Assembly: GCF_025685425.1 (NCBI RefSeq) | Contig: NZ_JAGTAS010000055.1 | Span: forward strand, 1 to 64,000 | Source: Terriglobus albidus | GTDB taxonomy: Bacteria; Acidobacteriota; Terriglobia; Terriglobales; Acidobacteriaceae | DNA: 64,000 nt | Reading direction: 5' to 3' | Part shown: positions 45,157-54,155 of the stretch, piece after piece | How positions within the stretch are numbered: the stretch's first letter is position 1 | Layout: each line of letters starts with the position of its first letter | The notes under the pieces: generated by a model | The model's input: the letters and a program-made list of their open reading frames with translations, nothing else | What the model was told of the DNA's origin: nothing | The model's database searches: none | Position numbers and translations under genes: made by a program

Positions 45157-46618
45157 TCACCGCCGCGTGCAACCGTTGCGAAGAGGCGGCCAGGTGATCG
45201 ACCTCGTTCCGGTGCCATGCTGAATCTGCGTGAAGCTGCGAAGTTGCGCGATCGAGCTGCGGATTCAAGGCCGACAGAGCAGGCCCTCCCGTTGTCGTCC
45301 GAACGGAGACGAAGTTCTCCGGATCGAGAGCGCGCAGTAGCGTCGCACGCGCCATCGGCTTCGCCTGTTTTTCTCGAAGGGCGCTCTCCACAAAATCGAC
45401 CATCGCTTCTGGCTGGTACCTTCCCATCGACGCTTTGACTGCTGTCGAAACGATAGCATGCGCATCGTGGAAGGAGAGACCGGCCTCGCGGGCCAACGTA
45501 TCCGCCAATTCGGTCACCGCGAGGAAATCGCCATGTGCGCGGGCGGAGAGCCGTTCAAGATCAAACGAGGTCTCCTCCAGCACGCCCGCCATCAGCCGCA
45601 ACGCGCGAAGGCCGTCGGCAAAGGCAAGATCTACGAGCGGCTGCAATGAATCTTCACTGTCGTTCATATCGGCGAAGGGGGTGTTGTGCAGTGAGTTCAG
45701 CACCGCCTGAGACTCGCTCATGGCACGCGAAGCCAGAATACGAGTATGTTCCAGCGGAACGGGATTGCGCTTCTGCGGCATGATGCTGGAGACCTGCACA
45801 TATCCTTCCGAAAGCCGCAGGAAGCCGAACTCGGCGGTTGACCAGAGCAGCATCTCCTGGGTAAACCGGCCAAGGCTGACCATCAGCGTAGCAAGCACCG
45901 AACATGGCTCAGTGATGTAATCCACTGCTGCGATCGCGCCGTAGGTATTGATCTGCAGCCCCTTGAAACCGAGCAGTTCCGCAGTGCGCTCGCGGTTAAT
46001 CGGAAATCCTGTGCCTGTAATTGCACACGCGCCCAGCGGCGATTGATTGACGTGGGCATATGCGGCACGCAGACGTTCCGTGTCACGTTCCAGCACCTCG
46101 ATAATCGCCATCAGATAGTGCCCCATGGTTGTAGGCTGGGCAGGCTGATTGTGCGTGTAGGCCGGGATGAGAGCAGCACGATACTCCCCTGCGAGGCGCA
46201 GCAGGACTGAGCGTAGAGAGAGACAGGCCTCTGCTACCTCCAACAGGCGTCCACGCAAGACCATACGGTACATGGTCATATCGAGATCGTTGCGGGAGCG
46301 GGCTGTATGCATACGGCCCGCATCCTCTTCTCCGCAAAGCTCGGCAAGCTTGCGTTCGACCAAAAAGAACAGGTCCTCTACGGACCCGTCGTACTTCGCC
46401 GCAGCAATCTCCTGCAATGGGAGCGCCTTCAGTCCCTGAAAACAATGTGCTGCCGTTTCTTTGGAGATGATCTGTTGCTCGGCGAGCATCAGCACGTGTG
46501 CGTAGTCAATCTCCAGCATGGCCGGCAGAAACAGGCGCTTTGCGTCCTGAAAGACATGGGAGAGCACCTGATCACGATAGATAACTGCCGGAAATGTCGA
46601 ACTCTTTGAGAATGCCAT
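45137..46618 (-). CDS. Argininosuccinate lyase-like protein
   Basis: This 493-aa protein belongs to the fumarase/aspartase superfamily and is closest to argininosuccinate lyase, which splits argininosuccinate into arginine and fumarate. It has the substrate-binding HTARSRND motif near residues 107-114, AYTHNQPAQPTTMGHYL near 156-172 (catalytic His) and the signature SSIMPQKRNP (catalytic Ser loop) near 281-290. It is not in an arginine-biosynthesis cluster: its downstream partner is an amino acid permease with a 20-bp overlap. This may be a second, catabolic or specialised copy. The C-terminus diverges from the typical end. Confidence 0.85.
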   Translation of the reverse strand: MAFSKSSTFPAVIYRDQVLSHVFQDAKRLFLPAMLEIDYAHVLMLAEQQIISKETAAHCFQGLKALPLQEIAAAKYDGSVEDLFFLVERKLAELCGEEDAGRMHTARSRNDLDMTMYRMVLRGRLLEVAEACLSLRSVLLRLAGEYRAALIPAYTHNQPAQPTTMGHYLMAIIEVLERDTERLRAAYAHVNQSPLGACAITGTGFPINRERTAELLGFKGLQINTYGAIAAVDYITEPCSVLATLMVSLGRFTQEMLLWSTAEFGFLRLSEGYVQVSSIMPQKRNPVPLEHTRILASRAMSESQAVLNSLHNTPFADMNDSEDSLQPLVDLAFADGLRALRLMAGVLEETSFDLERLSARAHGDFLAVTELADTLAREAGLSFHDAHAIVSTAVKASMGRYQPEAMVDFVESALREKQAKPMARATLLRALDPENFVSVRTTTGGPALSALNPQLDRATSQLHADSAWHRNEVDHLAASSQRLHAAVNAFGRG

Positions 46619-46636
46619 GATGCCTTCTGCAAGTTG

Positions 46637-46670
46637 AAGGGCCGCAGGACAGTATGTACCCGCGGCCCTT
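46637..46670 (-). terminator. Terminator-like hairpin after receptor gene
   Basis: A 9-bp perfect stem AAGGGCCGC/GCGGCCCTT with a 16-nt loop lies between the receptor stop (46,682) and the ArgH-like start (46,618). No T-run follows, so read-through is possible. Confidence 0.5.
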
Positions 46671-46681
46671 GTGATGGATAG

Positions 46682-49570
46682 TTAGAAACGAATCGCAGCG
46701 CCCCACTGGACGATACGCTGTTCCAGAACGCTGGTGCGGGTCGTTGTGGTGGCGCCATTCGCAACACCGGTGGAGGTATTAACCGGCTGCGTGATAGCAA
46801 GCGTGCTTACGTTGTTCGTATTCAGGATGTTGTTCGCCTCCAGAAGGAAGGTCGGCGCGAAACGATCCTTGATCTTCGGGAAGGTGCGCGTGTAGCGGGC
46901 ATCGATCTGGGTGATCGAAGGTCCGCGAGCCGAATTCCGGCCAACGAAGGCAGGACGGGCCACGCCGCTGGTTGCAGCATCGCCGTAGAAGGTCGTGTTG
47001 CTTGCCAGGATGTTCGCCTGATCTCCGGAGGAGATGTTGCCGAGAATTGCGAGCATGTTGTGGTTCGCAATCTCACGGCCCACACGGTTGCTGACGTTGA
47101 ACTGTGGTTCGAGTACGGCGGACATATTGAACGCATTCGGCCGGTTTACCGAGGAATTGCCGCGATCAAACTTTCGGTTCAGCGTGTTCGAGACCCCAAG
47201 GTTCTGCTCAAAGGTGTTGACCTCCGGGGCATCGGAAATAACATGCGACCAGGTATAGCTGGCATTGAACTGCATACCGCGCATCGGCGACATCGTCACG
47301 TTGGTAAACATCGCATTAAAGCTCGAATTCGCTCCGGACTCGACGCGGTTTACCTGATCAAAGCGCGGATCGTATCGGGTCGACGAGTTTACCGCCGCGC
47401 TGAAGACCGGGCGGCCATCAGCCAGCGTTGCTCCCGTTGGGATGACGTTGATATTGTGCATCCACGGTAGATTGCGACCGTTCGACATAATGTAGCCAAT
47501 CGTCGCCGAGATGTGATTTGTGAGCTGCTGGGTCACCTGTGCGTTGATGTTCCAGGTGTACTCATTCTTGATATTCGGATTGATGGTCGTCACATTCTGC
47601 GTGGCGCCTGCACCCGAAGCAGGAACAGTGGGAAAAGCGGGGCGTCCCGGAGTACCGCTGGCTCCTCCAATATAGGTAAAGGAAGAGGTACGGTTCGAGC
47701 CGTCCAGGTTCAAGGCATTGAACCACAGGTTAGTTGGGGTCTGTTGGTAAAAGATTCCGGCGGAAACCTTCACCGTCGTCGTGTCGGTTGCACGATAGCT
47801 GAAGCCCAGGCGCGGGGCGAAGTTGGTGCTGGGGACATTGAACTTACGCGAATTCGGATAGAGTGCATTGGCATTCGCCTGGGGTGAAGAGAAGCGATCG
47901 TAACGAATGCCATATACCGCCGTCAGGCGAGGCGAAAGCTGCCACGTGTCCTGCGCGTATCCGCCATAGAAGAGCGAGGTATAGCCGATACCATTCACAT
48001 CCGTCTGGGAGGCATAGTTAGCGTAGCCGTAGGGATCGGTGCCATTCTTTGCATTCAGGTAGGCCTGGACGGTAGCGAAAGTGTAGCGGTTAAACGAGAC
48101 CAAACGCTGGCGGTTCTGCAACTGCGAGAGCACAAAGCCGGCCTTGATCGTATGCGGTCCACGAACATAACTGATGTTCTCAGAGCCGGAGGGCTGTTTG
48201 TCGTTGTACTGATCTCCGCCGCTGCTGGTTCCATTGAAGGCGGCGACGTTAGTGATCACGATCGCCGGTCCTTTCCCTGTGCTGGGTCCTGCGAAATGGG
48301 TATTGGAACGGAACGGCACCGAGAAGCGGAACTCATTCACCAGGCTGTTCGAGATCGTGGAGATCCACTGAAGCCCGAAGACATGCGCACGGTCTTTGAA
48401 GTCCACGTTGGCGCTGGTCGCGTTAATACCGCCGACCTGCGTATTGAACGGAAACGAGTTCCGGAAATAGTTGTAGCGCAGGAAGATGGAGTTCTTCGCG
48501 TCGATGTTGTAATCCGCACGAACATCTGTAAAGGTGCCATGCAACAGACCAGGAGCGGGTACAAGCTCTGATGCCGCCAGACCAATCGCCGCGGCATTTG
48601 CAGCCGTGATGGTAACCGGGGCAGGGCTGCCCCGCAGGACATGCTCGTACGATCCAAAGAAGAAGAGCTTATCTTTCTTGACTGGCCCGCCGACGTTAAA
48701 GGAGTGGTCCTCAAGAATCAGATTCGGCTTCGTCGGGCTCGTTACCTTGTTCTGCAGCAGCGGATAGGCCGTAGCATCCACCCAACGTTTGATAAATTGA
48801 TAGGTCCCGTGAAAGTCGTTTGTTCCGGAGTTTGAGATGACGTTGTAGACGTCGCCAGTCGTCCATCCATACTCGGGCGCGAAGGAGTTCGATACCGTCT
48901 GCACTTCCTTCACGAAGATATTGCCGATGGGGAAGAGGCGAAGACCAGTACGATCCGCCTCGGTGTTCACCATGCCGTCCATCTGGTAGTTGATACGGTC
49001 CATCAAGCCATTGGTGTTCAGCGTACGAGGAATACCAAGCTCCGGATTCGGATGACCTGATACGCCAGGCTGGAAGACGATGAAGTTATACGGATTGCGC
49101 GAGGTCAGCGGAACATTCTCAATCTCGGTCTGGGTGAGAGTACGCTGCACATTCAGATTGGTCGGATCGATCGAAGCAATGGAAGCCTCGACAGTAATGG
49201 CTGTATCGGCCGTGCCGACCTTCAGATCGCCGTCAATGACGGCTTCCGTACCGGCATTCAGGTTCACGCCCGATACTTTCAGAGGGGAGAACCCCGTTGA
49301 TGTGATATTGACGGTGTATTCACCCAGTGGCAAATTGACCAGCACATAATAGCCATCGTTGCCAGTAGTAACGGTGCGCGTAAATCCTACGGAAGCATTC
49401 GTTACGGTGACTGCCGCCCCCGCGACAGCTGCACCGCTCGGATCCGCGACACGGCCGCGGATCGTTCCATTGATGGATTGCGATTGTCCATATGCCGCGG
49501 GTCCTGTGAGAGCAACAGGCCCAAGCATGGCAAACGCTAGTAGAACTGATCGAACACGATGAGTTCTCAT
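46682..49570 (-). CDS. Oar-type TonB-dependent receptor
   Basis: This 962-aa outer-membrane protein carries a signal peptide (about 1-27). A carboxypeptidase-regulatory-like domain follows (about 31-115, GTIRGRVADPSGAAVAGAAVTVTN), then a plug-like region near 130-280 and a long barrel that ends in ...QWGAAIRF with a C-terminal Phe. Acidobacteria encode many such Oar-like proteins, thought to take up oligosaccharides or other large solutes. The ATG at 49,570 has GGGAGG 8-10 nt upstream. It lies upstream of the ArgH-like and permease genes on the same strand, so the three may be one transcription unit. Confidence 0.9.
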   Translation of the reverse strand: MRTHRVRSVLLAFAMLGPVALTGPAAYGQSQSINGTIRGRVADPSGAAVAGAAVTVTNASVGFTRTVTTGNDGYYVLVNLPLGEYTVNITSTGFSPLKVSGVNLNAGTEAVIDGDLKVGTADTAITVEASIASIDPTNLNVQRTLTQTEIENVPLTSRNPYNFIVFQPGVSGHPNPELGIPRTLNTNGLMDRINYQMDGMVNTEADRTGLRLFPIGNIFVKEVQTVSNSFAPEYGWTTGDVYNVISNSGTNDFHGTYQFIKRWVDATAYPLLQNKVTSPTKPNLILEDHSFNVGGPVKKDKLFFFGSYEHVLRGSPAPVTITAANAAAIGLAASELVPAPGLLHGTFTDVRADYNIDAKNSIFLRYNYFRNSFPFNTQVGGINATSANVDFKDRAHVFGLQWISTISNSLVNEFRFSVPFRSNTHFAGPSTGKGPAIVITNVAAFNGTSSGGDQYNDKQPSGSENISYVRGPHTIKAGFVLSQLQNRQRLVSFNRYTFATVQAYLNAKNGTDPYGYANYASQTDVNGIGYTSLFYGGYAQDTWQLSPRLTAVYGIRYDRFSSPQANANALYPNSRKFNVPSTNFAPRLGFSYRATDTTTVKVSAGIFYQQTPTNLWFNALNLDGSNRTSSFTYIGGASGTPGRPAFPTVPASGAGATQNVTTINPNIKNEYTWNINAQVTQQLTNHISATIGYIMSNGRNLPWMHNINVIPTGATLADGRPVFSAAVNSSTRYDPRFDQVNRVESGANSSFNAMFTNVTMSPMRGMQFNASYTWSHVISDAPEVNTFEQNLGVSNTLNRKFDRGNSSVNRPNAFNMSAVLEPQFNVSNRVGREIANHNMLAILGNISSGDQANILASNTTFYGDAATSGVARPAFVGRNSARGPSITQIDARYTRTFPKIKDRFAPTFLLEANNILNTNNVSTLAITQPVNTSTGVANGATTTTRTSVLEQRIVQWGAAIRF

Positions 49571-49676
49571 AGTTTTGACCTCCCCATTCAGCAACTGACC
49601 TTGAAATTTGAATCACGTCCCCGGATGGCCTGCCGCGACTACTCCAGCGCGACCTCCGTTACTGCTACCCCATCGT

Positions 49677-50891
49677 TCAACCCAGCAGCTTGCTGTCCAT
49701 AGCCTGAAGCGACAGGGCCACGGAACCATAGAGCTGGGCCTCGGGCCCAAGCACGCTACATCGAACCCGCGGATGCGGGAAGTCGCTCTCCGCGAGAACA
49801 CCACCCACGGCTTCACATAACGCCAGGTGCGATCCAATGCCCCCGCCCATGACTACCAGCGATGGGTTGAAGAGCAATGTGATGGTCGCAATGGCGTCAG
49901 CCAGAATGCGCGCCGTGTTCTTCAGGACGGCCTTCGCCTGTACATCGCCGGAGGCCACTCGATCAAAGATTTGCGAAGCACGCAAGGCACGAAGCTCGGC
50001 GTTATCGCGGGTTGCACGGTCCAGTTCCTCTCGCCATTGGGCTTCAATACCGGCGCCACCGATCACGCGCTCCAGTTGGCCAGTACGGTGCATCTCCAGA
50101 GGTTCGCGCGGCATTCCAGGAACACCGAGATAACCGATTTCGCCGGCGCTCCACGCGGAACCATGATGGATTTGCCCTCCAAGAAAAATACCCGCGCCGA
50201 CACCAGTCCCCATGGCGATAAACACAAAATCATCAACGTTCTCGGCTGCGCCGTGCCAGTGCTCCCCCACCGCAGCGAGATTCGTGTCATTCTCTGCAAT
50301 CACCTCAAACCCAAGCTGGTCTTCCAGCAGCGCACGCAACTGAACCTCGTCCCATCCGGTCAGGTTCGGGGCGGACAGAACCACGCCGCGCGCTACATCG
50401 GTCACGCCAGGCGCACCCACCGTTAGATGCTGCACCTTTTTGACAGAGACCTTTGCGTCTGCACACATCTGCGTCAGCCCGCCACGAAGCAGATGGCAGA
50501 TCGAGACCGGATCCTTCTCCCTTGTACCCAGCTTGCATGCCCACTGCGCCACCGGCCTGCCATCCAGGTCGGCGAGCATCATGCGCAAGCGTGTTCCTCC
50601 AATATCGGCGCCGGCGACATAGGCATGTTCCGGACGGAAGCGCAGCAACTCCGCCGGGCGCCCACCGGAAGAGATTCCCTCTCCCAGATACTCGATCAGC
50701 TCCAACGCTTCCAGATCTGCAATCGCGGCAGTGACGGTCGGAGCAGATAGCCCTGACATTCGTACGAGATCCGCACGCGAGCAGGGGGAGTTTTCCCGCA
50801 CCAGTTGAAGAAGGGCCCGATTGTTCGCACGGCGCAGATTTGCCGGACGAGAGATACGCGGCTCACGCGAATTGGCTAGCGTAGAGGACAT
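49677..50891 (-). CDS. ROK-family transcriptional repressor
   Basis: This 404-aa NagC/Mlc/XylR-type repressor has an N-terminal winged helix (RRANNRALLQLVRENSPCSRADLVRMSGLSAPTVTAAIADLEAL, about 19-62) and a C-terminal ROK sugar-kinase-like fold (ADIGGTRLRMML near 94-105, GTGVGAGIFLGGQIHHG near 223-239, SAGEIGY). The zinc-binding CxCGxxGCxE of typical ROK proteins is missing: the corresponding stretch reads GVPGMPREPLEMH and has no cysteine. It is divergent from the PIG-L gene, with a 12-bp palindrome in the shared 130-bp promoter region, and probably senses a sugar. Confidence 0.9.
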   Translation of the reverse strand: MSSTLANSREPRISRPANLRRANNRALLQLVRENSPCSRADLVRMSGLSAPTVTAAIADLEALELIEYLGEGISSGGRPAELLRFRPEHAYVAGADIGGTRLRMMLADLDGRPVAQWACKLGTREKDPVSICHLLRGGLTQMCADAKVSVKKVQHLTVGAPGVTDVARGVVLSAPNLTGWDEVQLRALLEDQLGFEVIAENDTNLAAVGEHWHGAAENVDDFVFIAMGTGVGAGIFLGGQIHHGSAWSAGEIGYLGVPGMPREPLEMHRTGQLERVIGGAGIEAQWREELDRATRDNAELRALRASQIFDRVASGDVQAKAVLKNTARILADAIATITLLFNPSLVVMGGGIGSHLALCEAVGGVLAESDFPHPRVRCSVLGPEAQLYGSVALSLQAMDSKLLG

Positions 50892-50918
50892 AGTCAGGTG
50901 TAGGCAGATTATAAACAA

Positions 50919-50930
50919 ACTTTACAAAGT
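50919..50930. promoter_or_regulatory. Palindrome ACTTTACAAAGT between divergent genes
   Basis: A perfect inverted repeat, ACTTT-AC-AAAGT, lies in the AT-rich gap between the ROK repressor and the PIG-L gene. Its place fits an autoregulatory operator. Confidence 0.4.
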
Positions 50931-51021
50931 AGCAAGTAGGGTGATATCTACAAGGACAATCCAACATCACTCATCGGCGGGCGCGGCCTCCTGTGTTCGT
51001 TCGCCGAGGAATGGCTCACAC

Positions 51022-53862
51022 ATGACGACGTGGAAGCACTGCATATCGTACTCCCTGGCCGTATGGCTTGCGTTCTCTCCAATGGCGGCTACGGCGCAGG
51101 CAGGTCCTCAGCCCCGCTATCTCTCTCCGGAGGCCTATCCACTTCCCCTGGACCGCGGCGCCTCCGGTTTGTGGCAATCGCTGCAAAAGCTGAAGACCCG
51201 CGCCAGCCTGATGATGGTTGTCGCCCATCCCGATGATGAAGACGGCGGCATGCTGGCTTATGAAAGCCGTGGGCAGGGCGCCGATACTACGCTGCTGACG
51301 CTCAATCGTGGTGAAGGCGGCCAGAATGTCATGACCGGCGATTACTGGGACCAGCTCGGCATTATGCGTACGCATGAGCTGCTCGCCGCAGGATCCTATT
51401 ATGGGGTACACCAGAACTGGACTCGCGTCGCCGACTATGGCTTTTCCAAAACGCTCGACGAAGCGCTGAAGAACTGGGGCCATGACCGTGTGCTCTACGA
51501 TGTCGTCCGGCAGGTGCGTATTAGCCGGCCGCTCGTCATCACCAGCGTCTTTGCCGGCAACGTCTCCGACGGACACGGACATCACCAGACCGCCGGCGTT
51601 ATGGCGCAAGAGGCCTACAAGCTCGCAGGGGACCCAAATATTTTTCCAGACCAGATCGCTGCCGGTCTGAAGCCATGGTCTCCCCTGAAGGTCTATGCCC
51701 GCGTTCCCTTCGCCCGCGTCACCAAGCAGGGTATCTTCGACTACGCTACCGGCAAGTGGGAGCCTGTGCGCTTCAAGAATTACGTCACCGGTTCGTGGAT
51801 TGAAGGAGTCCCCTCAAAGACCCTCGAAATCCCGGAAGGGGAGTACAACGCCCTCTTTGGGCGCAGCTATCTCGCGGTCGCTCGTGAGGGCCTGGCCAAC
51901 CAGAAGTCGCAGAACGACGGCGTCGGCATTCCGCTGCCCGCGCAGTTCAACTCGCCCTACCATCTCTATGCCTCGCGTGTGAACGGCGATACGTTGCCCG
52001 CTACGGAAAAGACCTTCTTCGACGGCATCGACATCTCGCTCGCCGGCATTGCCGACTACGCTCCCGCCACTGAGCGCGCACCCTGGCGCAAAGGTCTCGA
52101 AGAACTGCAGCAGATCGTCGGCGAAGCGACCGCGCAGTACAGCGCCGCAAATCCATCTCAATCTGCCGCTGCACTCGCTCGCGGCCTGGAGAAGACACGT
52201 TCTCTCCAGAACGAGATCAAACGCAGCAGCCTTCCTGCCGCGGCAAAGTATGACATGCTGCACGAGCTCTCCATCAAGGAAGATCAGTTCAACGATGCCC
52301 TGTCTCAGTCCCTCGGCGTCATGCTGGTCGCCAGCGTCAATCCGGTGGGCGAGAAACCGCGCATGGGCCCCTTCGGAGAACTACGCGGCAACACGCCGAC
52401 GTATCAGTTCGCCATCCCCGGGCAACCGGTCTCGATCAATGTCCATATTGCCAACCAGGGAACACAGAATGTCGCGATCGACGATCTTTCAGTCCTGGGT
52501 GACTCCGGTGACTGGAAGTGGTCTGCGCAAAGCAAACCCGCTGCGTCGATGAATGCCGGGCAGGCAGATGATCTAACAGTGGAGGGTGTCGTTCCAGACA
52601 ACGAGCCTATCACCAAGCCTTATTTCAGCCGGCCGACGCTGGAACAGTCCTACTACAACCTGGATAATCCGGCATATCTCGGACTGCCCACGATGCCCTA
52701 CCCCGTGACCGCGCGCCTGCAGTACAGCTTTCAAGGTGTGCAGGCAAGCGTGACCGGAACGGTACAGACAACACATCGTATCAATGGCATCGGTCCGGTT
52801 CCTGAGCCCTTGATGATCGCGCCGGCCATTTCGGTGCTGGTCTCTCCGGAGGCGGGCGTAATCCCTTCCAACAACGCAAAGCTTACCCTCAAGGTAACGT
52901 TGCGCAGCAACGTCAAAGGACCTGCCGAAGGAGAAGTTTCGCTGAAACTGCCCGAGGGCTGGACCTCATCGCCACGCTCCGCATCTTTTTCCACCGCGCG
53001 TGATGGCGATGAGAAGAATCTGTCCTTCGATGTCACCCCCAGGAACGTACAACTTAAGCCCTACACCATTACCACTGTCGCGAAGTATGCCGGCAAGGAG
53101 TACAAAGAAGGCTTCACCACGGTCACCTGGCCTGGTCTGCGGCCTTATCCTTCATACCGTCCGGCGACCTATCGTACGACGGGCGTGGATCTAAAGACGC
53201 CCGCCGACCTGAAGGTTGGCTACATCATGGGCACTGGCGAAGATGTACCTGCCTCGCTGAGCGATGCAGGTGTGCAGGTGACCCAGCTCTCCGCCGGTGA
53301 TCTCGCCTCTGCGAATCTGGACAAGTTCGATGCTGTGATCATCGGCATCCGAGCGTACGCCAACCGCCCTGACTTGCGAGCCAACAACAATCGCCTGCTG
53401 GAGTACGTCAAGAACGGCGGCACCGTGGTGGTGGAGTACCAGACCAACGAGTATGACCATAACTACGGCCCATACGCCATCTCTGTACCGGCTGACGCCG
53501 AGAAGGTTGTGGACGAAACCTCTACAGCAACCATCCTCGACTCGGCCGATCCGCTACTGAACTGGCCCAACAAGATCACCAGCGCAGACTTCAATAACTG
53601 GGTCGAAGAGCGCGGCCATGGCTTCGCACGCACCTGGGATCCGAAGTTCACGCCTCTGACTGAGATGCACGATGACGGACAGGACGCGCAAAAGGGTGGT
53701 CTGCTTTACGCCAAATACGGAAAGGGCCAGTACATCTACACCTCATTCGCCTTCTTCCGGCAGATTCCGGAGGGAGTCCCCGGCTCCTTCCGCATCTACA
53801 TGAACCTGATCAGCGCCTCCCGCAACCCGGCGTGGAACGCTTCTTTGACCGCTACGAAGTAG
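51022..53862 (+). CDS. Exported PIG-L deacetylase family protein
   Basis: This 946-aa protein starts with a signal peptide (about 1-27, ending ATAQA). The PIG-L/LmbE de-N-acetylase domain (about 60-250) has VVAHPDDEDGG near 67-77, RGEGGQN, and the second metal motif DGHGHHQTAGV. The middle part (about 450-720) is rich in beta sandwich segments. The C-terminal third (about 730-940) resembles a glutamine-amidotransferase-like fold (VGYIMGTGEDVPASL, DAVIIGIRAYANRPDL, VKNGGTVVVEYQ). It would remove acetyl groups from an amino sugar conjugate outside the cytoplasm. The ATG at 51,022 follows GAGGAATGG. Its TAG stop lies at the end of an inserted repeat element. Confidence 0.87.
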   Translation: MTTWKHCISYSLAVWLAFSPMAATAQAGPQPRYLSPEAYPLPLDRGASGLWQSLQKLKTRASLMMVVAHPDDEDGGMLAYESRGQGADTTLLTLNRGEGGQNVMTGDYWDQLGIMRTHELLAAGSYYGVHQNWTRVADYGFSKTLDEALKNWGHDRVLYDVVRQVRISRPLVITSVFAGNVSDGHGHHQTAGVMAQEAYKLAGDPNIFPDQIAAGLKPWSPLKVYARVPFARVTKQGIFDYATGKWEPVRFKNYVTGSWIEGVPSKTLEIPEGEYNALFGRSYLAVAREGLANQKSQNDGVGIPLPAQFNSPYHLYASRVNGDTLPATEKTFFDGIDISLAGIADYAPATERAPWRKGLEELQQIVGEATAQYSAANPSQSAAALARGLEKTRSLQNEIKRSSLPAAAKYDMLHELSIKEDQFNDALSQSLGVMLVASVNPVGEKPRMGPFGELRGNTPTYQFAIPGQPVSINVHIANQGTQNVAIDDLSVLGDSGDWKWSAQSKPAASMNAGQADDLTVEGVVPDNEPITKPYFSRPTLEQSYYNLDNPAYLGLPTMPYPVTARLQYSFQGVQASVTGTVQTTHRINGIGPVPEPLMIAPAISVLVSPEAGVIPSNNAKLTLKVTLRSNVKGPAEGEVSLKLPEGWTSSPRSASFSTARDGDEKNLSFDVTPRNVQLKPYTITTVAKYAGKEYKEGFTTVTWPGLRPYPSYRPATYRTTGVDLKTPADLKVGYIMGTGEDVPASLSDAGVQVTQLSAGDLASANLDKFDAVIIGIRAYANRPDLRANNNRLLEYVKNGGTVVVEYQTNEYDHNYGPYAISVPADAEKVVDETSTATILDSADPLLNWPNKITSADFNNWVEERGHGFARTWDPKFTPLTEMHDDGQDAQKGGLLYAKYGKGQYIYTSFAFFRQIPEGVPGSFRIYMNLISASRNPAWNASLTATK

Positions 53863-54092
53863 AGCATTTCCCCGGTTGCTAGGTATCCCGGAAGTGGAGT
53901 GCGACGGCGTTTTCATTGCGCAAAACGCCCATAGATGCGGAATCCCTACGCTACACCTACAGGGAAAATGCTTTAATCGCATTTTCCCTGTTGCTAGGTA
54001 TCCCGGAAGTGGAGTGCGACGGCGTTTTCATTGCGGAAAACGCCCATTAGATGCGGAATCCCTACGCTACATCTACAGGGAAAATGCTCTAG
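53860..54092. repeat. Tandem pair of TAGAGCA-type elements
   Basis: Two nearly identical copies lie head to tail, each about 115 bp: 53,860-53,975 and 53,976-54,092. Each has CGACGGCGTTTTCATTGCG then AAAACGCCCAT in the middle, a TATCCCGGAAGTGGAGTG block, and CAGGGAAAATGCT at the right. The first three bases of the left copy form the TAG stop of the PIG-L gene, and the right copy ends in TGCTCTAG. Confidence 0.92.
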
Positions 54093-54113
54093 CTCGCCCA
54101 CGCTTCGCATCGT

Positions 54114-54147
54114 GGCCCTTATCCCTTTCGTGGATAAGGGCCTTTTT
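54114..54147 (+). terminator. Intrinsic terminator after PIG-L gene
   Basis: An 11-bp perfect stem GGCCCTTATCC/GGATAAGGGCC with a 7-nt loop is followed by TTTTT. It lies 252 bp past the stop codon, beyond the repeat pair, so a long 3' untranslated region containing the elements would be transcribed. Confidence 0.85.
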
Positions 54148-54155
54148 GTGGATTG

